DNA from: Gordonia spumicola
GTDB taxonomy: Bacteria; Actinomycetota; Actinomycetes; Mycobacteriales; Mycobacteriaceae
NCBI RefSeq assembly: GCF_009932475.1
Contig: NZ_BJOV01000002.1
Coordinates: forward strand, 744,001-808,000
Direction: 5' to 3'
DNA: 64,000 nt
The position numbers and the translations under genes were made by a program. The notes under the pieces are model-generated. The model had not been told where the DNA came from. It did not search any database and saw only the letters and a list, made by a program, of their open reading frames with translations. Positions 1 through 7,232 of the stretch are shown in pieces (the first letter of the stretch is position 1; the number at the start of each line of letters is the position of its first letter).

Positions 1-549
1 CTGCTGTCCGAGCCGATTCCGTGGGCGCACAGGCCCGACGTCCTGGCCGACACCGCGACGTTCCACCTCGCCGAGGGCGTCGAGATGATCCGCGCGACGG
101 AGAACGACGTGGCGGCGGGTCGTGTGCCGCGTCGGCCGTGGATCCTCGGCGGCGAGCCGACGCGCGTCGATCCCGGTCGGGCGCCCGCAGGCGTCCACCT
201 GGCGTGGGCCTACTGCCACGTCCCCGCGGGCTGCGATGTGGACATGTCCGAGGCGATCACCGCGGAGGTGGAGCGGGCGGCTCCGGGCTTCCGCGACACC
301 GTCCGCGGGACGATCGTGACGACCGCGACCGATCTCGCGCGGCACAACGCGAACTACGTCGCGGGCGACATCAACTGTGGAGCCGCCAGCCTCCGCCAAC
401 TCCTCGCGCGGCCGATCCTCGCCCGAACACCGCAGGTCACCGGAGTGCCGGGCGTGTACCTGTGCTCGTCGGCGACCGCGCCGGGCGGCGGGGTGCACGG
501 CATGGCCGGTCACCGCGCCGCCCGTGCCGCGCTGTCGGCCCGCCGCTGA
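1..549 (+). CDS. CrtI/phytoene-desaturase-like FAD oxidoreductase, C-terminal part
   Basis: The frame is open from the first base, so the N-terminal FAD-binding half lies outside the window. The visible 182 residues end in YLCSSATAPGGGVHGMAG followed by AARAAL. This is the C-terminal flavin-contacting block typical of phytoene desaturase / retinol saturase-like flavoenzymes. Family members desaturate or saturate isoprenoid or fatty chains. The substrate here cannot be told from the fragment, and no carotenoid genes follow. The next gene is convergent and ends 3 bases away, so this is the last gene of its transcript. Confidence 0.85.
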   Translation: MLSEPIPWAHRPDVLADTATFHLAEGVEMIRATENDVAAGRVPRRPWILGGEPTRVDPGRAPAGVHLAWAYCHVPAGCDVDMSEAITAEVERAAPGFRDTVRGTIVTTATDLARHNANYVAGDINCGAASLRQLLARPILARTPQVTGVPGVYLCSSATAPGGGVHGMAGHRAARAALSARR

Positions 550-552
550 CCG

Positions 553-1116
553 TCACCGGGCCGAGGTCGGCTTCTCCAGGTGGATGAAGGCCTGCACGTG
601 GACGTCGGCCCCGGCCACGGCCTCGCGGATCTGGTCGGTCGCGCGTCCCACCCGATCGACGATCTCGGCGTAGCTGCGGTCGGGTCGCGCGGTCACCTCG
701 AGTCGAATGATCTTGCGCGACCGGTCGTCGAGTGCGCGGGCGGACACCTTCTGGAACATGGTGTCGCCGGAGAGTTCGTCGGCGACGGCGGTCGCGATCA
801 GTTTGGGCGCGATCACGAGTTCGCCGCTCTGGTCCGACCCGTCGAGTTCCAGGTCGTCGACGGCCCGCGGCCGCAGTGTCGACCCGATGAGGGACAGTCC
901 CCAGATCAGCGAGAGCACGACGACGCCGCCGAGCGCGGCCGCCCACCATCCGCTGTCGGCGAACCGGCCGATCGATGAGGCGTCGAACCGATCGACCCAC
1001 TCGGAGATCGGGCGCACGCCCAGGCGCGAGGCGAGTGCGGCGCCGCCGAGGGCGAGCAGGACCAGCGCGATCAATGCGGTGGACAGTCGATGCAGTGAGG
1101 CGGGCGCACGGTTCAT
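553..1116 (-). CDS. AmaP-like alkaline shock membrane anchor protein
   Basis: A 187-residue protein with two N-terminal membrane helices (about residues 9-31 and 53-76). A soluble C-terminal domain of about 105 residues follows. This matches AmaP, the membrane anchor that recruits Asp23 in Gram-positive bacteria. The ATG at 1116 was chosen because it overlaps the stop of the upstream DUF6286 gene (ATGA), which fits translational coupling. The frame stays open far upstream, but that part only shadows the neighbouring gene. It is the last gene of a six-gene Asp23-type operon. Role inferred: tethering the alkaline-shock proteins to the inner membrane. Confidence 0.75.
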   Translation of the reverse strand: MNRAPASLHRLSTALIALVLLALGGAALASRLGVRPISEWVDRFDASSIGRFADSGWWAAALGGVVVLSLIWGLSLIGSTLRPRAVDDLELDGSDQSGELVIAPKLIATAVADELSGDTMFQKVSARALDDRSRKIIRLEVTARPDRSYAEIVDRVGRATDQIREAVAGADVHVQAFIHLEKPTSAR

Positions 1117-1694
1117 CGCCGACTCCCGTCTCGTCGAACGAATCGGACCCTCACGCGTGGGGACGAGTCGAGTTCCGCCACGACGGCGTCGACTGCCGCG
1201 CGGACGGCGGCCTCGTCGACCGTGTCGCGGCCGTAGACGGTGGACGTGACCCGCCTGCGGGTGACGACGGTCGTCGCCCTGTCGACGCCTGCGACGTCGT
1301 CGGCCGCGGCGCTGCAGCGGCGTGCGACGTCCACTCGCCTCGTCCACACCACCTCGTGTCCCGCGAGGCGCAGATGAGTGGGTTTGCGCGGCTTCGCGGA
1401 CAGGCCGAGCAGTGTCGCGCCCACCACGAGCAGCGCGATCACCGCGGGCCACGTCCAGCTGTCCCACGATGCGTTCGACGCGCGGTGTGCGAGGTCGCCG
1501 AGCCACGGGTCGCCCCCCGCCCACCCGGCTCGCACCACCAGATCGCGGACGGCGACGCCGCAGAGGACCAGGAGCGCGGCGCCGAGCACGGCGCCGAACA
1601 CCGCGGCTCCGGGGAGTCCGGACGGCGTGAACACTCGGCGCGGCGAGGTGTCGGCCGTGCTGGACGCCGCGACCGTCGGGTCTGTCGAAGTCAT
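1113..1694 (-). CDS. DUF6286-type membrane protein of the Asp23 operon
   Basis: A 193-residue protein with a Ser/Thr/Ala-rich N-terminus and two membrane helices (about 30-50 and 80-99). The C-terminal cytoplasmic domain of about 90 residues carries the pattern THLRLAGHEVVWTRRVDVAR. This arrangement is the actinobacterial DUF6286 family, which is found next to Asp23/Gls24 and AmaP genes. It overlaps both neighbours by four bases. The function is unknown. The context points to the envelope-stress complex built from Asp23 proteins at the membrane. Confidence 0.75.
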   Translation of the reverse strand: MTSTDPTVAASSTADTSPRRVFTPSGLPGAAVFGAVLGAALLVLCGVAVRDLVVRAGWAGGDPWLGDLAHRASNASWDSWTWPAVIALLVVGATLLGLSAKPRKPTHLRLAGHEVVWTRRVDVARRCSAAADDVAGVDRATTVVTRRRVTSTVYGRDTVDEAAVRAAVDAVVAELDSSPRVRVRFVRRDGSRR

Positions 1695-2152
1695 GAGCTC
1701 TCCTCCTCCGATCGATGTGTCTCGGCGCGTGAGTCGGCGTCCTCAAGCGGAGGGAGATCGATGTAACCGCTCTTCCGCCTGGACACCTCGCCCCGCGGAA
1801 CCAATTGGCGCACAGTCACATCCACTCGCACTGGCCGGTCCCCCGTGAACTCGAGCAGATCGTCGGCCACGCGGGCACGGATCTCCTGGGCCACACGGGT
1901 CACGGCGCACGGCCACGCGAGCGCGACCGTCAACGACAGTCTGCGCGCCCGGCCGGACGAGTCGACGGCCGCCCGCGGAAGGTCCGAGCCGATGCCGAGC
2001 CGATCCCCCGTCGCACCCAGCAGCGACCCGACGGCGCCGGAATGTCGGACCACTCCGGCGACGTCGAGCGCGGCGCGGGCCGCGATCTTCTCGATCACCC
2101 GGTCGGCGATGACCAGATCGCCCGCGGGATCGGCGAGCGGCCCGTCAGCCAC
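1691..2152 (-). CDS. Asp23/Gls24 family envelope stress protein
   Basis: A 153-residue protein read from a GTG at 2152. It carries the Asp23/Gls24 pattern: an N-terminal block with VIADRVIEKIAARAALDVAG, a beta-rich centre (RRLSLTVALAWPCAVTRVA) and a C-terminal VRVDVTVRQL strand. Asp23 proteins are abundant small cytoplasmic proteins that gather at the membrane through AmaP and respond to alkaline or envelope stress. This is one of two clear Asp23 proteins in the operon; the other is at 2629-3129. It overlaps the following DUF6286 gene by four bases and the preceding DUF2273-like gene by eight. Confidence 0.85.
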   Translation of the reverse strand: MADGPLADPAGDLVIADRVIEKIAARAALDVAGVVRHSGAVGSLLGATGDRLGIGSDLPRAAVDSSGRARRLSLTVALAWPCAVTRVAQEIRARVADDLLEFTGDRPVRVDVTVRQLVPRGEVSRRKSGYIDLPPLEDADSRAETHRSEEESS

Positions 2153-2324
2153 GGCCCCTGCTCCGCACGATGGCGCCCAGGTCGATGACGCCGTCGCGGT
2201 GCAGGCCGACGATCACGCCGATCCCGCCGAGGACGATCGCGACGACGAGACCCCAGAACCCGCCGGTGGTTGCGGCGATCGCGAGCAGCAGTCCCGCGAA
2301 CAGTCCGATCACGGCGTTGTTCAT
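2145..2324 (-). CDS. Small DUF2273-like membrane protein
   Basis: A 59-residue ORF. Nearly all of residues 4-40 are hydrophobic and glycine-rich (AVIGLFAGLLLAIAATTGGF, then a second stretch with VVAIVLGGIGVIVGL), giving two short membrane helices. A basic C-terminal tail ends RSRGRG. Size, position and composition match the small DUF2273 membrane proteins that accompany Asp23 genes. Its ATG shares a base with the upstream stop (TGATG), and its own stop lies inside the next gene's start region, so translation is almost certainly coupled. Confidence 0.8.
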   Translation of the reverse strand: MNNAVIGLFAGLLLAIAATTGGFWGLVVAIVLGGIGVIVGLHRDGVIDLGAIVRSRGRG

Positions 2325-2632
2325 CAGCCGACCCTCCGATCCGATTCGACGTCTTCGACGACGACCGTGAACGGTCGGCCCGTCGCCTCCTCGGCGATCT
2401 CGCGGACCCGCGTCGCCACGCTCTGCAGGTCGTGGGCGAGATCGACGATCAGGTGGATCTCACCGTCGTCGTCGCGGATGGCGACGCCGGGCACTCGGCG
2501 TCCGGGCAGGTACGTCGCGACCTCACCGAACAGACCGCTGTGCAGTGCGACGACGCCGGGGACCGCGAGCACGGCGTCGGCGAGTTCCTCCGCGGGCGCC
2601 CTCGTCCCCTCACCGGGGTCGCCGGTCATCAC
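2324..2632 (-). CDS. Small Asp23-like protein of the alkaline shock operon
   Basis: A 102-residue acidic protein that begins with MMTGDPGEG. It has an alternating strand-helix pattern (AVLAVPGVVALHSGLFGEV, then IHLIVDLAHDLQSVATRVRE and FTVVVEDV). This looks like a shortened or diverged Asp23/Gls24 fold without the N-terminal helix. It lies between the main Asp23 gene and the DUF2273-like gene, overlapping both by one to four bases. The family assignment is an inference from fold pattern and position. Confidence 0.6.
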   Translation of the reverse strand: MMTGDPGEGTRAPAEELADAVLAVPGVVALHSGLFGEVATYLPGRRVPGVAIRDDDGEIHLIVDLAHDLQSVATRVREIAEEATGRPFTVVVEDVESDRRVG

Positions 2633-3129
2633 TCGACCCTCCGCGACGATCCCGACTGCTCCGCCTCGTCACCGAAGTTCACATCGTGGACGGTCACGTT
2701 GACCTCGGTGACCTCCAGGCCCGTCATCTGCTCGATGGCGCTGATCACGTTGCGACGGATGGCCGCGGCGAGCTGGTGGATGGCGACGCCGTACTCGGCG
2801 ACGATCGACACGTCGACCGCGGCCTGACGCTCGCCGACCTCGACGTTGATGCCCTGCGTCGCGCTGACCGTGGTGCCGGGCAGGACCTCCCGGACCTTGC
2901 CGACCACTCGTTCGGTGGTGCCGCCGACGTCGTGCACGCCGTCGATCTCGCGTGCCGCGATGCCCGCGATCTTCGCGACGACGATGTCGGCGATCGACGT
3001 CCGGCCGCGGTCGCCGCCGGTGTCGCGCCGCGCCAACTCCCGTCCGGCGGACGGTGTCGAACCCGTCGACGCGGTGGGATCCGCGTCGTTCGTGGCGTCG
3101 GGTGCGGTGGTGGTTGCGTTCTCAGACAC
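2629..3129 (-). CDS. Asp23/Gls24 family envelope stress protein (operon leader)
   Basis: A 166-residue protein from GTG 3129. A low-complexity Thr/Asp/Ala tail of about 45 residues is followed by a full Asp23/Gls24 domain. The domain contains ADIVVAKIAGIAAREIDGVH, a central VDVSIVAEYGVAIHQLA and the terminal VTEVNVTVHDV strand. The GTG was preferred to an in-frame ATG at 3147 because GAAGGAG sits five bases in front of it. This is the first gene of the Asp23 operon and is divergent from the sigma-factor gene at 3261. They share a 131-base control region. Confidence 0.85.
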   Translation of the reverse strand: MSENATTTAPDATNDADPTASTGSTPSAGRELARRDTGGDRGRTSIADIVVAKIAGIAAREIDGVHDVGGTTERVVGKVREVLPGTTVSATQGINVEVGERQAAVDVSIVAEYGVAIHQLAAAIRRNVISAIEQMTGLEVTEVNVTVHDVNFGDEAEQSGSSRRVE

Positions 3130-3204
3130 GCGAACTCCTTCGTCCATGCCGGCCGAGCCGACTTCTCATGTGTGCACGGATCACGACCCCTCGTCCGACG
3201 GCGT

Positions 3205-3230
3205 CGGATCGCGCGATCCGTGTGTAGGGT
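3205..3230 (+). promoter_or_regulatory. Sigma-factor promoter with 16-bp palindrome
   Basis: A TAGGGT -10-like hexamer at 3225-3230 lies 30 bases before the sigma-factor start. Directly in front of it is a perfect 16-bp palindrome, CGGATCGCGCGATCCG (3205-3220), in the -35/-10 spacer. A repressor or activator site here could control both the sigma gene and the divergent Asp23 operon. Prediction from sequence only. Confidence 0.4.
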
Positions 3231-3260
3231 CAGTCGCAGTGGACCAGGGGAGTTGCACGC

Positions 3261-3902
3261 ATGATGTCACGTGATGCTCGTCACATGGGTGGACTCGAGC
3301 TCGTCGACCTCAGCGACGACGAGCTCGCGGCGGCTGCGGCCGTCGGGGACGCCGAGGCGTTCGCCGTGTTGATCCGCCGGATGTCGCCGGTCCTGTTGCG
3401 GTACATGAGGCGAATGGTGAGCGACCGTCAGGTGGCCGAGGATCTCGCTCAAGAGACTCTTCTCGACACGTGGAAAGCGTTGCCCGACTTCGGTTTCCGG
3501 AGTTCTTTCCGCACCTGGATGTTCGCCGTGGCGCACCGCAAGACCGTCGACCACCACCGCCGTCGCCGTGACCTCCCAGTGTCGGACGAACGTTTCGCCG
3601 AGCTGTCGGCGAACGGACCGGAACCGGCGGATTCGGCGGAGCACTCGGCGCTGATGGACGCGCTGCGGGCCGAACTGGAGAACTTGCCCTACACGTCGCG
3701 GGCCGCGTGGTGGCTCAAGGAGGTGGAGGGCCTCACCATCGACGAGGTCGCCCAGGTGCTTCGGGTCAGCAACGGTTCGGTCAGGGGGCATCTCCAACGA
3801 AGTCGGAAGTTCCTGGTGGTCAGACTCGCCCCGTGGCAGCCTGGTGCACAACCGTCCGACGACGAGAGATCGAGTGACCGTGGGAGAGGAGACCGGTCGT
3901 GA
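3261..3902 (+). CDS. ECF-type RNA polymerase sigma factor
   Basis: A 213-residue sigma-70 family protein. Region 2 spans about residues 18-98 and includes VAEDLAQETLLDTWKALPDF and SFRTWMFAVAHRKTVDHHRR. Region 4 (about 133-190) has the helix-turn-helix GLTIDEVAQVLRVSNGSVRG. Regions 1 and 3 are missing, as in ECF sigma factors. AGGGGAG sits before the ATG at 3261. The stop overlaps the GTG of the next gene. Divergence from the Asp23 operon and a coupled small partner suggest it drives an envelope-stress regulon. No classical anti-sigma with a membrane helix is visible. Confidence 0.9.
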   Translation: MMSRDARHMGGLELVDLSDDELAAAAAVGDAEAFAVLIRRMSPVLLRYMRRMVSDRQVAEDLAQETLLDTWKALPDFGFRSSFRTWMFAVAHRKTVDHHRRRRDLPVSDERFAELSANGPEPADSAEHSALMDALRAELENLPYTSRAAWWLKEVEGLTIDEVAQVLRVSNGSVRGHLQRSRKFLVVRLAPWQPGAQPSDDERSSDRGRGDRS

Positions 3903-4366
3903 ACGACATGAACCATGATGATCCGACCGCAGACCTCACCGACAGATGGCTGGTGGAGGCGGTCCGGGACGACGTCGAACCCGACAGCGACGTGGAGCGA
4001 CTGATCTCGTCGATCTCGTCCGGCCTGGCGGCGGTGCGACGACCGGCCCGCAGGCTCGCCGCCGACGCGCCCGGCGTCTGGGTGAGCGACCGGGTGGTGA
4101 AACAACTCATCGCCGTGAGCGTGCGTCGAAGCATCGGGCGTCTCGTCGTCTTCGCGTCCGTCGACGGAGCCGAGGATCATGTCGACGCCGTGCGGATGGG
4201 GCTGGTCGCTCGCTACGCCGACGACCTCGTCGACCTGTCCGAGAGGGTGCGGGACGTCGTTGACGAGGTGCTGACCTCGACGATCGGCCCGGACGTGAGC
4301 GGCCCGGCGCGATCGGAGATCTCCGTGCGGTGGCAGGACCTGTACACCAGGGAATGGCTCGACTGA
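3899..4366 (+). CDS. Sigma-factor-coupled protein, possible diverged Asp23-like domain
   Basis: A 155-residue acidic protein starting at a GTG whose last bases form part of the sigma-factor stop (GTGA). It has no membrane helix and no zinc-binding HxxxCxxC motif, so it is not a standard anti-sigma factor. Residues 60-135 (GVWVSDRVVKQLIAVSVRRS, LVVFASVDG, VRDVVDEVLTSTIG) resemble the strand-helix order of Asp23/Gls24 domains. It may be a soluble regulator of the sigma factor or a link to the divergent Asp23 operon. The function is otherwise unknown. Confidence 0.75.
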   Translation: MNDMNHDDPTADLTDRWLVEAVRDDVEPDSDVERLISSISSGLAAVRRPARRLAADAPGVWVSDRVVKQLIAVSVRRSIGRLVVFASVDGAEDHVDAVRMGLVARYADDLVDLSERVRDVVDEVLTSTIGPDVSGPARSEISVRWQDLYTREWLD

Positions 4367-4382
4367 CGTCGGCCGTGACCGA

Positions 4383-5177
4383 TCAGCCCCCGCGCTGATC
4401 CCGCCATGCGACCAGCTGTTCGACGACGGAGAGGTCGTAGTCGGGACCGTTCACGGCCAGTGTCAGCAGGGTGACGCCCTCGGCCGTGATCGCGTCGCCG
4501 AACCGTTTCAACTCGTCGATGCCGCCGTCGGCCTTCAGCTCCGCCGACCGCTCGATGCTCGACGGATCTCGTCCCACGGCGGCGCAGTGCTCGGCGAGTA
4601 TCGCGGACTTGCGACGGTACGTCTCGACGTCGACGAACGAATGCCAGATGTCGGCGTGCGAGGCCACATGCCGCAGGGTCTTGCGTTCGCCTCCGCCGCC
4701 GATCAGCACCGGGATCCTCCGCACGGGCTGGGGATTGAGCAGGGCCATCCGGGACTCGATGCGCGGCAGGGCCTCGCCGAGGGCGTCGAGGCGCGAGCCC
4801 GCCGTCGCGAAGTCGTAGCCGTACTCGTCGTAGTCGCGCCGGAACCAGCCGCTTCCGATCCCGAGGATCAGGCGGCCGCCCGAGATGCGGTCGACGGTGC
4901 GCGCCATGTCGGCGAGGAGTTCCGGATTGCGGTAGCTGTTGCACGAGACCAGCGGGCCGAACTCGATGCGTTCGGTCTGTTCGGCCAATGCGCCGAGCAT
5001 CGTCCAGCACTCGAAATGCGCGCCGTCGGGATCACCGGAGAGCGGGAAGAAGTGATCCCAGTTGAACACGATGTCGACGCCGGCGTCCTCGGCGCGACGG
5101 ACGGCGTCGCGGATCAGACCGTAGTCGGGTGAATGCTGAGGCTGCAGCTGGACGCCGATGCGCACGGGGAACGTCAT
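4383..5177 (-). CDS. LLM-class (F420-dependent) oxidoreductase
   Basis: A 264-residue TIM-barrel flavin/F420 oxidoreductase of the luciferase-like monooxygenase class. Its typical blocks are RIGVQLQPQHSPDY at the N-terminus, FNWDHFFPL, RISGGRLILGIGSGWFRRDY and VLIGGGGERKTLRHVASHAD. Such enzymes in this order usually use coenzyme F420. The substrate is not predictable. Start ATG 5177 matches the family N-terminus, whereas the frame stays open much further upstream. It is divergent from the methyltransferase at 5250. Confidence 0.88.
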   Translation of the reverse strand: MTFPVRIGVQLQPQHSPDYGLIRDAVRRAEDAGVDIVFNWDHFFPLSGDPDGAHFECWTMLGALAEQTERIEFGPLVSCNSYRNPELLADMARTVDRISGGRLILGIGSGWFRRDYDEYGYDFATAGSRLDALGEALPRIESRMALLNPQPVRRIPVLIGGGGERKTLRHVASHADIWHSFVDVETYRRKSAILAEHCAAVGRDPSSIERSAELKADGGIDELKRFGDAITAEGVTLLTLAVNGPDYDLSVVEQLVAWRDQRGG

Positions 5178-5249
5178 GCGTTCCAGTGTGCACCCACGCT
5201 CGTACGCTCGGTCATGACTTTTCGGCGACGACGTGGCACCGTCGATCCC

Positions 5250-5879
5250 ATGAGTCACGAACACGACCACGAGCCGCAGCAGGCGCCCCGCCATCCAGAG
5301 TCCGCACAGGAGTGGGACGAGCGTTACCGGATGTCGGATCGCATCTGGACGACGAACGTGAATCCCGCGCTTCTCGTGGAGGCGGACGGTCTCGCCCCGG
5401 GGCGAGCACTCGACATCGGCAGCGGAGAAGGCGCCGATGCACGTTGGTTGGCGGGCCGAGGGTGGAGTGTGACCGCGGTCGACATCTCGCAGGTAGCCGT
5501 CGACCGTGCCCGCGAGGCCGACCCGGAGGGAATCATCTCCTGGAATCGCGTCGACCTGATGGTCGAGCCGGTGCCGAACGCGCCGTTCGACCTGGTCTCG
5601 GCCTTCTACTTCCCCATCCCGGCCGAGCGCGAGGCTCTCGCCGACGTCCTGATCGACGCGGTCGCACCCGGCGGCACCCTCCTGGTGGTGGCGCACGAGG
5701 CCGAAGGCATGCGCGCCCACGGCTTCGATCCGGCCGACTTCGTCCAGCCCGCCGACATCGGCGCACGGCTCGGCGACGGCTGGACCGTCGAGGTGTCCGA
5801 GACCCGAGGCCGGGGCATCCCAGCGGGCAACGGCGCCCACATCAACGACGAGGTCCTCCGCGCGCGGCGACACGCCTGA
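5250..5879 (+). CDS. Class I SAM-dependent methyltransferase
   Basis: A 209-residue protein with a His-rich start (MSHEHDHEPQQAP), then EWDERYRMSDRIWTTNVNPA and the SAM-binding motif I ALDIGSGEGADARWLAGRGW. The acidic end of strand 2 is VTAVDISQVAVDRAR. It has the size and layout of small-molecule class I methyltransferases (TehB/UbiE-like fold). Its substrate is unknown. The start is uncertain: an in-frame ATG at 5214 lies five bases after TACGCT and could be a leaderless start. The His-rich N-terminus from 5250 matches relatives better. Confidence 0.85.
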   Translation: MSHEHDHEPQQAPRHPESAQEWDERYRMSDRIWTTNVNPALLVEADGLAPGRALDIGSGEGADARWLAGRGWSVTAVDISQVAVDRAREADPEGIISWNRVDLMVEPVPNAPFDLVSAFYFPIPAEREALADVLIDAVAPGGTLLVVAHEAEGMRAHGFDPADFVQPADIGARLGDGWTVEVSETRGRGIPAGNGAHINDEVLRARRHA

Positions 5880-5906
5880 GCCCAGTTCGTCGAGCGCGGC
5901 GCCGTT

Positions 5907-5959
5907 CTGAGCGAGCCTGCGAGCCGAAGGCTTGCACTGAGCGAGCTTGCGAGCCGAAG
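5907..5959. repeat. Two-copy dispersed repeat, GAGCGAGCYTGCGAGCCGAAG type
   Basis: Two 23-bp copies (5907-5929 and 5937-5959), CTGAGCGAGCCTGCGAGCCGAAG and a one-base variant, lie 30 bases apart between the methyltransferase and dinB. A related copy occurs near 12058-12082. Gordonia/Rhodococcus-type genomes carry such intergenic repeats, as I recall; their role is unknown. Confidence 0.6.
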
Positions 5960-5999
5960 AGTCGAGACGATTGTCGTACCGCGGTGCCATGATCTGAGC

Positions 6000-7211
6000 A
6001 TGCGGATCGAACAGTTCGAACGGGGCGAGGCGTCGATCCTGCACGCCGACCTCGATTCGTTCTACGCGTCCGTCGAGCAGCGTGACCATCCGCATCTGCG
6101 CGGGCGGCCGGTGCTGGTGGGCGGCGGTGTGGTGCTGGCGGCGAGCTACGAGGCCAAGGCGATGGGTGTCCGGTCTCCCATGCCCGGTCACGAGGCGAGG
6201 GCGCTGTGCCCTTCCGCGGTCACCATGCCGCCGCGGTTCGATATGTACATTGAAGCCTCGAGGTCGGTCTTCGAGGTGTTCCGGGACACGTCTCCGCTGG
6301 TGGAGGGCATTTCTGTGGATGAGGCGTTCCTCGACGTTTCAGGTCTGCGGAAGATCAGCGGCACACCTGTCGAGATCGCCGCCCGGCTGCGTGAACGGGT
6401 CCGGACGGAGGTCGGACTGCCGATCACGGTCGGCGTCGCCCGCAGCAAGTTCCTCGCCAAGGTCGCCAGTGCGGTCGGCAAGCCGGACGGGCTGCTGCAC
6501 GTGGAGGCCGGTCGCGAGTTGGACTTCCTGCATCCGCTGCCGGTGCGGCGGCTGTGGGGTGTGGGTGCGAAGACCGAAGCCCGACTGCTCGACGCGGGCA
6601 TCTCCACGGTCGGCGACATCGCGTCGTTCGGCGAGAAGCACTTGTGCGCGTTGCTCGGGCGCGGCACGGGGACCCACCTGTACGCGCTGTCGATGGCGCG
6701 CGATCCGCGTCGAGTCGAGACGGGCAAGCGTCGCAGCTCGATCGGTGCGCAGCGCGCGCTCGGCCGCAGGGTGAAGTCGGAGGCGGACGTGGAGGCGACG
6801 CTCCTCGCCATCGTCGACAGACTCGGCGTCCGGCTGCGCAAGGCCGACCGCCTGACGCGGACCGTCGTCCTCCGGTTGCGGTTTCACGACTTCGAGAAGG
6901 TCACCCGGTCGCGGTCGCTACGGGAGCCGACCGACTCCACCGAAGCCGTGCTGGCCGTCGCCCGTGGACTGCTCGACGACGCGATGCCGCTGATCCGCGA
7001 GCGCGGCTGCACCCTGATCGGACTGTCGTTGACCAATCTCGACGACCACGGCGCCGTCCAACTCGCGCTCCCCTTCGACGGAGACGACCACGCGTCCGAC
7101 CTCGACATCGCGGTCGACTCCCTCCGCGGCCGTTTCGGCCGAGACGCCGTCACCCGCGCGGCGCTCGTCAACCGCCACCACGGCGACGACGCCCCGATGC
7201 TTCCGGACTGA
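6000..7211 (+). CDS. dinB: DNA polymerase IV (Y-family, translesion)
   Basis: A 403-residue Y-family polymerase. The palm motif ILHADLDSFYASVEQRD holds the first catalytic aspartates, and SVDEAFLDVSG holds the second Asp-Glu pair. VARSKFLAKVASAVGKPDGL and LPVRRLWGVGAKTEARL mark the fingers and thumb HhH region, and a little-finger domain follows. It copies past damaged bases at low fidelity. The C-terminus contains QLALPF, a plausible beta-clamp-binding QLxLPF motif. It is the last gene before the convergent glpD, which ends 21 bases away. It has no SOS box that I can see and no clear Shine-Dalgarno. Confidence 0.93.
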   Translation: MRIEQFERGEASILHADLDSFYASVEQRDHPHLRGRPVLVGGGVVLAASYEAKAMGVRSPMPGHEARALCPSAVTMPPRFDMYIEASRSVFEVFRDTSPLVEGISVDEAFLDVSGLRKISGTPVEIAARLRERVRTEVGLPITVGVARSKFLAKVASAVGKPDGLLHVEAGRELDFLHPLPVRRLWGVGAKTEARLLDAGISTVGDIASFGEKHLCALLGRGTGTHLYALSMARDPRRVETGKRRSSIGAQRALGRRVKSEADVEATLLAIVDRLGVRLRKADRLTRTVVLRLRFHDFEKVTRSRSLREPTDSTEAVLAVARGLLDDAMPLIRERGCTLIGLSLTNLDDHGAVQLALPFDGDDHASDLDIAVDSLRGRFGRDAVTRAALVNRHHGDDAPMLPD

Positions 7212-7232
7212 GCGAGTGCTGGAGAGTGACGC

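Noticed and set aside
5178-6191. 602-residue version of the LLM oxidoreductase
   Set aside because: Its first 340 residues are a shadow of the methyltransferase and dinB genes on the other strand.
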